From: DATACN01 sp038215095
GTDB taxonomy: Bacteria > Actinomycetota > Thermoleophilia > Solirubrobacterales > Thermoleophilaceae
DNA length: 7,059 nt
Assembly (NCBI GenBank): GCA_038215095.1
Contig: JBBQRG010000110.1
Location: forward strand, 1 to 7,059
Reading direction: 5' to 3'
The number at the start of each line of letters is the position of its first letter. Position 1 is the stretch's first letter. The position numbers and the translations under genes are program-made. Below are positions 1 to 6,325 of the stretch, in pieces. The notes beneath the pieces are model-generated. The model saw nothing but the letters and a program-made list of their open reading frames with translations. It ran no database searches and had not been told where the DNA came from.

Positions 1-51
1 CGCCACTCTGGTTTCGCCTCGGTCCACCGAGACGAGCAATTGCTTCTTCAA
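1..51 (-). CDS. rng: Ribonuclease E/G family protein, N-terminal fragment (runs off the window)
   Basis: Only the first 17 codons are present, reading MKKQLLVSVDRGETRVA. This matches the N-terminus of RNase E/G (Rne/Rng, CafA) proteins, which open with a short basic stretch, then a hydrophobic strand, 'S.D..ETRVA', and continue into an S1-like RNA-binding domain. The enzyme is a Mg-dependent endoribonuclease for rRNA maturation and mRNA decay. I place the start at a TTG (bases 51-49) because the family match begins there, a GAGAGGA ribosome-binding sequence lies just upstream, and the frame is closed by the in-frame rodA stop 9 bases before it. Position downstream of rodA fits actinobacterial gene order, where rng precedes rplU and rpmA. 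Codon use resembles the 3' part of rodA (CAA, CGA, GAA, AGA) more than the rest of the cluster. Rne and Rng cannot be separated from this fragment. Confidence 0.8.
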   Translation of the reverse strand, partial: MKKQLLVSVDRGETRVA

Positions 52-53
52 GA

Positions 54-63
54 TTTCCTCTCA
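54..63 (-). promoter_or_regulatory. Ribosome-binding site of the RNase E/G gene, abutting the rodA stop
   Basis: The minus strand reads TGAGAGGAAATCTTG: the rodA stop TGA, then GAGGA, then five to six bases to the TTG start. This purine run supports the TTG as the start. It also suggests that ribosomes finishing rodA can re-initiate on the next gene. Confidence 0.65.
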
Positions 64-1248
64 TAAGTCTCTGAGGCCCTTCGCCGCCGCGACCTCGCGC
101 GCTTGCGCGTGGATCGACTGGAGCAGCCCAAGGGCCATGAAGGTCACTAGCACCGACGAGCCGCCATAGCTGAGCAGCGGCAGTGGGACGCCGGTGATGG
201 GCATGATCCCGATGGTCATGCCCACGTTCACGAATGTCTGGAACATCAGCATTGCTGTTATCCCCCCGGCGATCAGGGCGCCGTAGAGGTTCTTCGACAT
301 CGTCAGAATGCGAAGGGATCTCCAGATAAGCAACGCGAATAACGACAAGACTAGAGCCGCCCCGATGAAACCGTAGGATTCCCCTACTACGGAGAAGACG
401 AAGTCGGTGTGGTGCTCGGGCAGGAAGTTGAGCCTGGTCTGCGTCGCCTGATCCCCCCGACCAGCCTTTCCGCCCGCTCCGACAGCGGTCAGCGACTGAT
501 TCACCTGGTAGCCCTGCTCGCGCGGGTTGGAGGTGGGGTGCAAGAACGCTGTCAGGCGATCCACCTGGTAGGGCTTGAGCACCTGAACGCCCAGCGCGGG
601 CGCGGCCACGAGCACCAGCATGACCGCGCCGACCGCAAGCGCGCCGAGCGCCGCGAAGTGGGTCCACTTCGTGCCTGCCACGAACAGGATCGCGGTGGCG
701 ATGGCCAGGTACACGAGCCCGGAGCCGAGGTCCGGCTGGGCCACCACGAGGATGGCCGGGAAGACCGCCAGCAGAATGATGCGGCTGGTGGTCTCGCGCT
801 CGTTGATGCGGCGCATTCGGTCCACCATGAAGCCGGCCAGCGCAAGCACCAGCAGCAGCTTGCCCAGCTCCGACGACTGGAAGTTGAAGAAGCCGATGTC
901 GATCGAGCGCTTCGACCCGCGCGCCGTGGCGCCGATGCCGTACACCAGCACGATCGCGCCGATCATCAGGCCGTACACGCCGAGCTTCCACTCGCGGACC
1001 CGCGAGTAGTCGAAGCGCGACAGCAGCAGCATCAGCACCACGCCGATCCCGCCGTAGGCGGCCTGGCGGTAGACGTAGTAGTTGGGCTGCCCGGGGATGT
1101 CGTCCTTTGTCGCTCCCGACAGCACGAGCAGGCTGGCGCCGATCAGGCCCAGCGCGGCCAGCAGCAGAAAGGGGTCGATGCGCAGCAGGGCGTGCCGGCG
1201 CGGCTCGGAGAAGCCCTGCACGCTGGCGCCGATCGGGTTCGCGGCCAT
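61..1248 (-). CDS. rodA: RodA, SEDS-family peptidoglycan glycosyltransferase
   Basis: A 395-residue polytopic membrane protein, normal length for RodA. SEDS proteins polymerise lipid II into glycan strands and work as a pair with a class B PBP, here the adjacent PBP2. About ten hydrophobic segments are visible between residues 24 and 382. Family motifs are present: FQSSELGK at 123-130 (usually FQPSE, so Pro is replaced by Ser), QPDLGSGLVY at 171-180, the large extracytoplasmic loop with LPEHHTDF at 276-283, and GVPLPLLSYGGSS at 353-365. Asp282 in LPEHHTDF corresponds to the essential SEDS aspartate (Asp262 in E. coli RodA). The ATG start overlaps the mrdA stop by one base (TGATG), with a GGAGG about 12 bases upstream. 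The half encoded by roughly 61-600 carries more A/T-ending codons than the rest, including TTA, CTA, ATA and AGA; see findings. FtsW is the alternative family member, but the neighbours make RodA the better call. Confidence 0.96.
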   Translation of the reverse strand: MAANPIGASVQGFSEPRRHALLRIDPFLLLAALGLIGASLLVLSGATKDDIPGQPNYYVYRQAAYGGIGVVLMLLLSRFDYSRVREWKLGVYGLMIGAIVLVYGIGATARGSKRSIDIGFFNFQSSELGKLLLVLALAGFMVDRMRRINERETTSRIILLAVFPAILVVAQPDLGSGLVYLAIATAILFVAGTKWTHFAALGALAVGAVMLVLVAAPALGVQVLKPYQVDRLTAFLHPTSNPREQGYQVNQSLTAVGAGGKAGRGDQATQTRLNFLPEHHTDFVFSVVGESYGFIGAALVLSLFALLIWRSLRILTMSKNLYGALIAGGITAMLMFQTFVNVGMTIGIMPITGVPLPLLSYGGSSVLVTFMALGLLQSIHAQAREVAAAKGLRDL

Positions 1249-3116
1249 CAGTCGGACGGGCCTCCGCCGCGCACGATGCCCTCGTGCTTGACGCCGAAGA
1301 GCTGCGCCAGGATCCGGCGCGCCATCGGCGCCGCGGTGTCGGCGCCGAAGCCGCCGGCCTCGTCGGTCACGGCCACCACGTACTTGATGCTCGGGTACGG
1401 CGCCAGCGCTACGTACCAGGACTGGTCGGGGCGCCCGAGCCCCTTCTGTGCGGTGCCGGTCTTGCCGGCCACCGGGATCGGGAAGCCCTTGAACACCGCG
1501 GCGGACGTGCCGCCCGGCTGGCTGGCCGCCCCGCGCAGGCCCTCAAGGATCGCTTGGCGGAACTCCGGCTTGATGTTCAGGCGCCGTTCGGCGGGCGCCT
1601 GCAGCTCCTGAAGCGCGCGGCCGCTCGAGTCCTCGATGCGCATGCCCACGCGCGGCGCCAGTACCTTGCCGCCGTTGGCGATCGCTGCGTAGGCGACGGC
1701 CATCTGCAGCGGGTTCGCCTTCAGGTCGCCCTGACCAACGGCCAGGTTGATGTTGTCGCCCGCGCTCCACGGGCGGTCGGTGAGCTTCTTCTTGAAGAGC
1801 CGGTCGCGCCAGCGCGGCGAGGGCACGAGGCCGGGCAGCTCGTTGGGAAGGTCGATGCCGGTGTCGCGGCCGAGGCCGAGGCGGTGGGCCCAGCTCTGGA
1901 GCAGCAGCCCGTTGCCCGCGCCGTTCATGTCCAGGCCGAGGCGGTAGAAGAACACGTCGCTCGACACCGTGAGCGCCTTGCGCAGCGCGAGCGCGCCGTT
2001 CACCGCGCCGCCGGCGTTCTTGAAGGTCACGCCGCCCACCTTCAGCGAGCCGCCGTCGTACTGCACGGTGTCCGGCGTGATCAGGCCGCCCTCGAGCGCC
2101 GCGGTGGAGGTGATCAGCTTCATCGTCGACCCGGTGGGATAGCCGCCCTGGATGGCGCGGTCGGTGAGCGGGGCGCCGTTGTTCGGGTTCTGCAGGCGAT
2201 CGAGGTCGCGCTGCTTGATGACCTTCGAGAAGACGTTCGGGTCGAACGAAGGCTGCGAGCCGAGCGCCACGACCTCGCCGTTTTGCACGTTCATCACCAC
2301 GAACGCGCCGCGACCGGTGCCGCCGGCCAGCGCCTGCTGGCCCACCTTCTGCACGTCGAGGTCGATCGACAGCCGCAGCTGCCGGCCCTGCTGCGGCTGT
2401 CGCACCGCCAGCTCGCCCTTCAGCTTGCCCGAGGCGTCCACCTGCACGCGGCTGGCGCCGTTCTTGCCTCGCAGGAAGCGGTCGTACTGCGACTCGATGC
2501 CAGCCTGGCCGACCCGGTCGCCGAGCGCGACGCCGCGGTAGCGCGGGTCCTTCAGCTCCTCCTTGGTCACCTCGCCGACCGTGCCGAACAGGTGCGCGCC
2601 GATCTCGTGGTGGGGGTACTGGCGCAGGAAGACGCGCTCCACGGTCACGCCGGGGAAGTTCTCCTGGTGCTCGAGCAGGTAGGAGACGATCGGCAGGGAC
2701 ACGTCCTGCTTGACCGTGGCGGTGGAGAACGGGAGCGCGTCGAGCTCACGCTCCACCGCGCGCTGGGTGCGGCTCGGGCTCGTGCCGAGCACCCTGCCCA
2801 GGCGGTGGAACAGCATGGTACGCGCCGCGCCGCTGGGCAGCTTGCCGGGCGTGACCTTCACCGCCAGTCCGGTGCGGTTGTCCACCAGCGCGCGGCCCTG
2901 GCGATCGACGATCGCGCCGCGCGGCGCCTGCACCTTGATCTCGCGGATCTGGTTGTTGTTGGCCTCGGCGCGGTACTTGTCGCCGGACAGCACCTGCAGG
3001 TACCAGAGCCGGAAGAAGACCACCGCGAAGGCCACGAGAGCGATGCCGCCGATGATGGCCACGCGGACGGCCAGCTGCGGGGTGAGCGTGGGCCGGCGGT
3101 CGTTGTCGAGGTACAC
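1248..3116 (-). CDS. mrdA: Penicillin-binding protein 2, elongasome transpeptidase (class B PBP)
   Basis: A 622-residue class B PBP that cross-links glycan strands during lateral wall growth and forms the synthase pair with RodA. A short cytoplasmic N-terminus is followed by one membrane segment at about 17-40. The pedestal/dimerisation domain runs to about 240 and includes the conserved PRGAIVDRQGRALVDN at 65-80. The transpeptidase domain follows, with all three active-site motifs: S330-T-M-K333 (in YPTGSTMK), S385-S-D387 (the SxD form known in PBP2 proteins) and K552-T-G554 (in VAGKTGTAQ). No catalytic residue is missing. The start is GTG at 3116-3114, six bases after the mreD stop; its ribosome-binding sequence GGAGG (3132-3128) lies inside the end of mreD, about 11 bases upstream, implying coupled translation. 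The stop overlaps the rodA start by one base. Position between mreD and rodA separates it from the division enzyme FtsI. Confidence 0.96.
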   Translation of the reverse strand: MYLDNDRRPTLTPQLAVRVAIIGGIALVAFAVVFFRLWYLQVLSGDKYRAEANNNQIREIKVQAPRGAIVDRQGRALVDNRTGLAVKVTPGKLPSGAARTMLFHRLGRVLGTSPSRTQRAVERELDALPFSTATVKQDVSLPIVSYLLEHQENFPGVTVERVFLRQYPHHEIGAHLFGTVGEVTKEELKDPRYRGVALGDRVGQAGIESQYDRFLRGKNGASRVQVDASGKLKGELAVRQPQQGRQLRLSIDLDVQKVGQQALAGGTGRGAFVVMNVQNGEVVALGSQPSFDPNVFSKVIKQRDLDRLQNPNNGAPLTDRAIQGGYPTGSTMKLITSTAALEGGLITPDTVQYDGGSLKVGGVTFKNAGGAVNGALALRKALTVSSDVFFYRLGLDMNGAGNGLLLQSWAHRLGLGRDTGIDLPNELPGLVPSPRWRDRLFKKKLTDRPWSAGDNINLAVGQGDLKANPLQMAVAYAAIANGGKVLAPRVGMRIEDSSGRALQELQAPAERRLNIKPEFRQAILEGLRGAASQPGGTSAAVFKGFPIPVAGKTGTAQKGLGRPDQSWYVALAPYPSIKYVVAVTDEAGGFGADTAAPMARRILAQLFGVKHEGIVRGGGPSD

Positions 3117-3122
3117 CGGCGG

Positions 3123-3701
3123 CTAGACCTCCAGCCCGCGCAGGCCGAGTGGTCCGGTCTCGCGGGGCGGCTGGCGGCGGCGGCGGACGTCGGAGGGGTC
3201 GACCACGAGCGACGGCCGCAGCACGCGCCGGCAGCCGGCGAACACGGGCAGCGCGAGCAGCGCGTTCAGGAGCACGGTCACGATCATCTCGCGAATCACG
3301 ACGGGGCTGACGGTCGCCCCCACGTCGAGCATGAACGAGACGGCGGCGAACGCGGTCACCCAGCCGGCCGTGGCGGCGGCGCCGACCGGGATCGGCAGCA
3401 GCCCGTGGGCGGGGTCGCGCAGGTCGCGGAAGCGCCCGACGCCGTAGCCCACCGCGGTCAGCACGAGCGAGGAGGCGCCCATCGTCTGCCCCACGGCCAG
3501 GTCCACCAGGAAGCCCATCGCGAAGCCGCTTGCGGCCCCGCTGACGCTGCCGCCGTAGTAGGCGATGGCGGCCACGACCAGAGGAACCAGGTCCACGTGG
3601 CCGCCGAACAGGCCGATCTGGCCGACGGCGGAGAGCTGAAGCAGCAGCGCCAGCAACAGCAGCAGCGCTATGCGAAGCACGGTTCCCGGGGAGCGGATCA
3701 C
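3123..3701 (-). CDS. mreD: MreD, rod-shape-determining integral membrane protein
   Basis: A 192-residue hydrophobic protein. MreD is an elongasome membrane component thought to act with MreC on PBP2-RodA. Five to six membrane segments can be seen between residues 8 and 158. The family's glycine-rich core is present at about 53-90, with GFAMGFLVDLAVGQTMGA in the middle, comparable to the usual G-F..G...D pattern. The C-terminal 30 residues are polar and basic (DVRRRRQPPR at 171-180), probably cytoplasmic. The start is GTG (3701-3699), overlapping the mreC stop as GTGA, a standard coupling arrangement. The family is poorly conserved, so the call rests on hydrophobicity, the core motif and position between mreC and mrdA. 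Confidence 0.9.
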   Translation of the reverse strand: MIRSPGTVLRIALLLLLALLLQLSAVGQIGLFGGHVDLVPLVVAAIAYYGGSVSGAASGFAMGFLVDLAVGQTMGASSLVLTAVGYGVGRFRDLRDPAHGLLPIPVGAAATAGWVTAFAAVSFMLDVGATVSPVVIREMIVTVLLNALLALPVFAGCRRVLRPSLVVDPSDVRRRRQPPRETGPLGLRGLEV

Positions 3702-4588
3702 GGCGCGGTCAACCCGGCTGTCTGGGAGGGCTGCCCGCGCGAGGTGAGCACCTGGACGAAGTCGATGCGGCGCAGGTCGGCGAACGGCTTGATGTGCACG
3801 CGCTGGTAGAGCTCGATCTCGCTGAGGTCCACGTGGGTCACGCGGCCGATCGGGATCCCGCGCGGGAACAGGGACTCCACACTCGAGGAGGTGAACCCGG
3901 ATGTGACGACCGTGGTGCCCTCGGTCACGCGGCGCCCCTTCTCGACGAAGTCGAGCAGCAGGTCGCGCGGGTTGCCCACCTCCGGCTTGACGATGCCGTT
4001 GGCGCCCTGGGGCATCACCTGGGCGGAGACGGCGCTCGAGGCGTCGGTCACCAGCGTCACTTCGGCGGTGCCCCCGGTCACGCGGGTGATCTTGCCCGCG
4101 AGGCCGCCCGACGCGATCACCGGCTGGTCCACCTTCAGGCCGTCGCTCTCACCCTTGTCGATCTTCACGCTCGAGTACCAGACGGTAGGCGAGCGGGCGA
4201 TCACGCGTGCCGTGACGGGCTTGGTGCCGCGCGGGTAGCCGGTGTCGCGCTGCAGGCCCACCAGGCCGCGCAGCTGGGTGTTGTCGCGCTCGGCCGTCTG
4301 CGACTGCGCCAGCTGGCCGCGCAGGCGCTCGACCTCGCTCTTCAGGCGCTTGTTCTCCTTCTTCGCGTCGAACGTGTCGCCGGCCCAGCCGAACAGGTCG
4401 CGCACGGGCTTGAGCGCCCGGCTCGCGCCGGTCTCGATGGGCGCGAGCGCCGACTGGGCGCTGCTCTGGAGCGTGTGCAGGAAGCCGCCACCGGACTCGC
4501 CGAAGTAGGCGGTCAGGAGCGCCACCGAGAGCGCCACGCAGATGGCGAGGGCCGCCCTTCTGCGGCGGACCACACCCTTATCGAACAC
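3698..4588 (-). CDS. mreC: MreC, rod-shape-determining bitopic membrane protein
   Basis: A 296-residue protein of normal family length. MreC is anchored in the membrane, projects outward and activates PBP2. A short basic N-terminus (VVRRRRA) precedes one membrane segment at about 12-29. A charged coiled coil follows at about 72-110 (KKENKRLKSEVERLRGQLAQ). The two-lobed beta domain spans about 125-280, with the characteristic ARSPTVWYSSVKIDKGESDG at 131-150, GGLAGKITRV at 161-170 and FPRGIPIGRVTHV at 241-253. The C-terminal 15 residues are low-complexity and rich in Ser, Thr, Pro and Gln. I accept the GTG start at 4588-4586 because GGAGGG lies eight bases upstream and the basic residues before the membrane segment fit a cytoplasmic N-terminus. 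It starts 30 bases after mreB ends and overlaps mreD by four bases. Confidence 0.95.
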   Translation of the reverse strand: MFDKGVVRRRRAALAICVALSVALLTAYFGESGGGFLHTLQSSAQSALAPIETGASRALKPVRDLFGWAGDTFDAKKENKRLKSEVERLRGQLAQSQTAERDNTQLRGLVGLQRDTGYPRGTKPVTARVIARSPTVWYSSVKIDKGESDGLKVDQPVIASGGLAGKITRVTGGTAEVTLVTDASSAVSAQVMPQGANGIVKPEVGNPRDLLLDFVEKGRRVTEGTTVVTSGFTSSSVESLFPRGIPIGRVTHVDLSEIELYQRVHIKPFADLRRIDFVQVLTSRGQPSQTAGLTAP

Positions 4589-4596
4589 GTTCAGAG

Positions 4597-4602
4597 CCCT
4601 CC
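4597..4602 (-). promoter_or_regulatory. Ribosome-binding site of mreC
   Basis: GGAGGG on the minus strand, eight bases before the GTG of mreC and inside the 30-base mreB-mreC gap. It is a strong match to the anti-Shine-Dalgarno sequence and decides the GTG start. I see no terminator-like hairpin in this gap, so mreB and mreC are probably co-transcribed. Confidence 0.7.
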
Positions 4603-4618
4603 GGGGGCGCCGCGTCGC

Positions 4619-5665
4619 CTAGCGGCGCCGGTTGTTTCGGGAATTCTTGTTGCTGCGGTGGATGGCCTCGAACTCCTCGAGGCTGCGACCCGAGCCCACC
4701 GCCACGCACGTGAGCGGCGACTCCGCCAGGTGCGCCGGCATCTGGGTCTCGTCGCGCAGGCGCTCGTCGAGGCCCTGGAGCAGCGCGCCGCCGCCCGCCA
4801 GCATGATGCCTCGGTCCATGATGTCCGAGGCCAGCTCCGGCGGGGTGCGGTCGAGCGTCTCCTTCACTGCGTCGATGATGGCTTGCAGCGGCTCCTCGAG
4901 CGCCAGGCGCACCTCTTCGCTCGTGAGCACGATCGTCTTCGGCAGGCCCGACACGAGGTCGCGGCCGCGAATCTCGGCCTGCACCTCCTCGGCGAGCGGG
5001 AAGGCTGAGCCGATCTCGAGCTTGACCTCCTCCGCCGTCTGCTGGCCGATCATCAGCTTGTACTCCCGCTTGACGTAGTTGATGATCGCCTCGTCGAGCT
5101 CGTCGCCGCCGATGCGGATCGACTGCGACACCACGATGCCGCCGAGCGAGATCACCGCGACCTCGCTCGTACCGCCGCCGATGTCCACGACCATGTTGCC
5201 CGTGGGCTCGCCGACGGGCAGCCCGGCGCCGATGGCGGCGGCCATCGGCTCCTCGATCAGGTAGGCCTGGCGGGCGCCCGCGGACAGGCAGGCCTCCTCG
5301 ACGGCACGCTTCTCGACCCCGGTCACGCCCGACGGCACGCAGACCACCACGCGCGGGTGCGCCCAGCGGTTCTGGTGGACCTTCTGGATGAAGTGGCGCA
5401 GCATCTGCTCCGTAACGTCGAAGTCGGCGATCACACCGTCCTTGAGTGGACGAATCGCCTGGATCGTTCCGGGCGTGCGCCCGAGCATGCGCTTGGCCTC
5501 GATGCCCACGGCGTGCACCTCCGCGGTGCGCGAGTCGATGGCCACCACCGACGGCTCCGACAGCACGATTCCGCGCCCACGCACGTATACGAGCGTGTTT
5601 GCGGTGCCGAGGTCGACCGCCATGTCGCGGCCTCCCATGCCGGTGAGATAGGAGAAGAAACCCAT
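4619..5665 (-). CDS. mreB: MreB, actin-like rod-shape-determining ATPase
   Basis: A 348-residue bacterial actin. MreB filaments lie under the membrane and orient the moving elongasome. Actin-fold motifs occur in order: phosphate-1 loop DLGTANTLVY at 18-27, the EEPMAAAIGAGLPV segment at 138-151 that carries the catalytic acidic residue, phosphate-2 loop DIGGGTSEVAVIS at 161-173, and the adenosine motif MLAGGGALLQGLD at 288-300. The first nine residues, MGFFSYLTG, resemble the membrane-binding amphipathic leader of other MreBs, which favours the ATG at 5665-5663. That ATG has no visible Shine-Dalgarno sequence. A second ATG (Met15, 5623-5621) has GGGAGG seven bases upstream and would yield a form lacking the leader. 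The last 13 residues are rich in Asn and Arg. The paralogue Mbl is an alternative name, but the leading position in mreBCD supports MreB. Confidence 0.97.
   Translation of the reverse strand: MGFFSYLTGMGGRDMAVDLGTANTLVYVRGRGIVLSEPSVVAIDSRTAEVHAVGIEAKRMLGRTPGTIQAIRPLKDGVIADFDVTEQMLRHFIQKVHQNRWAHPRVVVCVPSGVTGVEKRAVEEACLSAGARQAYLIEEPMAAAIGAGLPVGEPTGNMVVDIGGGTSEVAVISLGGIVVSQSIRIGGDELDEAIINYVKREYKLMIGQQTAEEVKLEIGSAFPLAEEVQAEIRGRDLVSGLPKTIVLTSEEVRLALEEPLQAIIDAVKETLDRTPPELASDIMDRGIMLAGGGALLQGLDERLRDETQMPAHLAESPLTCVAVGSGRSLEEFEAIHRSNKNSRNNRRR
5631..5636 (-). promoter_or_regulatory. Internal Shine-Dalgarno sequence upstream of mreB Met15
   Basis: GGGAGG followed by seven bases and then ATG (5623-5621), inside the mreB reading frame. 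The codons also encode Met10-Gly-Gly, so the match could be incidental. It is nevertheless the best ribosome-binding sequence near either mreB start and would allow a 334-residue form starting MAVDLGTANT. Confidence 0.45.
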
Positions 5666-5788
5666 GAGTTGCTGGAGCTTAGGCGCCTGCCGCGGCGCAG
5701 GCTAGAGAAAGACCCGCCGCAAGGAATGCTGCAGGCGGTACGGCCGTGCCAGCCGCCTGAGTCTAGCGAACACACGCTCGCCCCCGGC
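5666..5788. promoter_or_regulatory. maf-mreB intergenic region, probable leader and control region of the shape operon
   Basis: This 123-base gap is the largest between ndk and rng, so a promoter or control element for mreBCD-mrdA-rodA is most likely here. It contains an inverted repeat, CAGGCGG (5732-5738) and CCGCCTG (5753-5759), with a 14-base centre holding the palindrome ACGGCCGT. An outer repeat GCTAGA (5701-5706) and TCTAGC (5762-5767) encloses it. Two adjacent 8-bp palindromes, AGGCGCCT and GCCGCGGC, lie at 5681-5696. TAnnnT hexamers occur on the minus strand (TAGACT, TAGCCT) but neither has a convincing -35 partner, so I do not place a promoter. No T-run follows the hairpin, which argues against an intrinsic terminator. 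Confidence 0.4.
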
Positions 5789-5797
5789 CTAGGCCGG
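5784..5797. repeat. 14-bp perfect palindrome spanning the maf stop codon
   Basis: CCGGCCTAGGCCGG is fully self-complementary and includes the maf TAG stop (5791-5789). With no loop it is a poor RNA hairpin. It could be a protein-binding dyad or simply a by-product of GC-rich sequence. Confidence 0.3.
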
Positions 5798-6325
5798 AAG
5801 CAGCTCCGGCGCCAGCGCCAGCAGGGCGGGAACCGGCAGCCCCACCACGTTCCAGTAGTCGCCCTCGACCCGCTCCACGAGCGCGGCTCCGCGGCCCTGG
5901 ATCGCATAGCCGCCGGCCCGCTCGCGCCACTCCCCGGTCCCCACGTACCAGTCGATCTCGGCCGGCGTCAGCGAACGGAAGCGCACCCGCGTGACCGCGA
6001 CGTCGCTCGTCTCTGCCCCGCCGCGTCGCAGTGCGATGCCGCTCATCACCTCGTGCTCGCGCCCCGCCAGCCGCCCGAGGAAGTCCTCCGCCTGGGCGGC
6101 GTCGCCCGGCTTGCCGAGGGCGAGCCCGTCCACCACCACCGCGGTGTCCACGCCCAGCACGAGCTCTCCCTCGACGGCGCGCGCCTTGCGCAGCGCGTTC
6201 TCCAGCACCAGCTCGCGCGGGTCGCCCTCTTCGCGCTCATCCACATCCGGCGCCTCGACCGTGAAGCTCACGCCCAGCTGCTCCAGGATCGCGCGCCGCT
6301 GGGGCGAGCGCGAGGCGAGCGTCAG
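5789..6325 (-). CDS. maf: Maf/YhdE-type nucleoside triphosphate pyrophosphatase
   Basis: The enzyme hydrolyses dTTP/UTP and some modified NTPs to the monophosphate and pyrophosphate in the cytoplasm; Maf proteins are linked to septum inhibition and pool cleaning. Reading from the CTG at 6325-6323 gives 178 residues, a normal Maf length. The motifs are LASRSPQRR at 3-11 (usually LASxSPRR), GVDTAVVVDG at 58-67, GKP at 71-73, YVGTGEW at 127-133, AGGYAIQGRGA at 137-147 and YWNVVGLP at 157-164. The AGGYAIQG and NVVGLP motifs fit the YhdE rather than the YceF subgroup. The start is odd: no ATG, GTG or TTG lies in this frame between the conserved N-terminus and a distant ATG at 6817, beyond ndk. The next start, GTG at 6271-6269, would delete the SxSPQRR motif. 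CTG overlapping the ndk stop (CTGA) is the best explanation. It lies 123 bases before mreB. Confidence 0.88.
   Translation of the reverse strand: MTLASRSPQRRAILEQLGVSFTVEAPDVDEREEGDPRELVLENALRKARAVEGELVLGVDTAVVVDGLALGKPGDAAQAEDFLGRLAGREHEVMSGIALRRGGAETSDVAVTRVRFRSLTPAEIDWYVGTGEWRERAGGYAIQGRGAALVERVEGDYWNVVGLPVPALLALAPELLPA

Noticed and set aside
1107..3809. Very long open frame (about 900 codons) on the plus strand, opposite mrdA and mreD
   Set aside because: It is antisense to genes with clear catalytic motifs. Its translation is low-complexity (Arg, Ala, Gly, His, Gln, Val), as expected when the reverse strand of GC3-rich genes stays open by composition.
3794..5008. 404-codon plus-strand open frame opposite mreC and mreB
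   Set aside because: Antisense shadow of mreB and mreC with no recognisable motif and the same low-complexity composition.
5724..5752. Sigma-54-like TGGCAC element in the maf-mreB gap
   Set aside because: The GG to GC spacing is one base off and the TTGC half is poor; sigma-54 is also rare in Actinobacteria.
6322..6325. Ndk-Maf overlap as evidence of a natural fusion protein
   Set aside because: The two genes are in different frames, Ndk ends at its usual length and motif, and Maf begins at its usual N-terminus. A coupled separate start is simpler.
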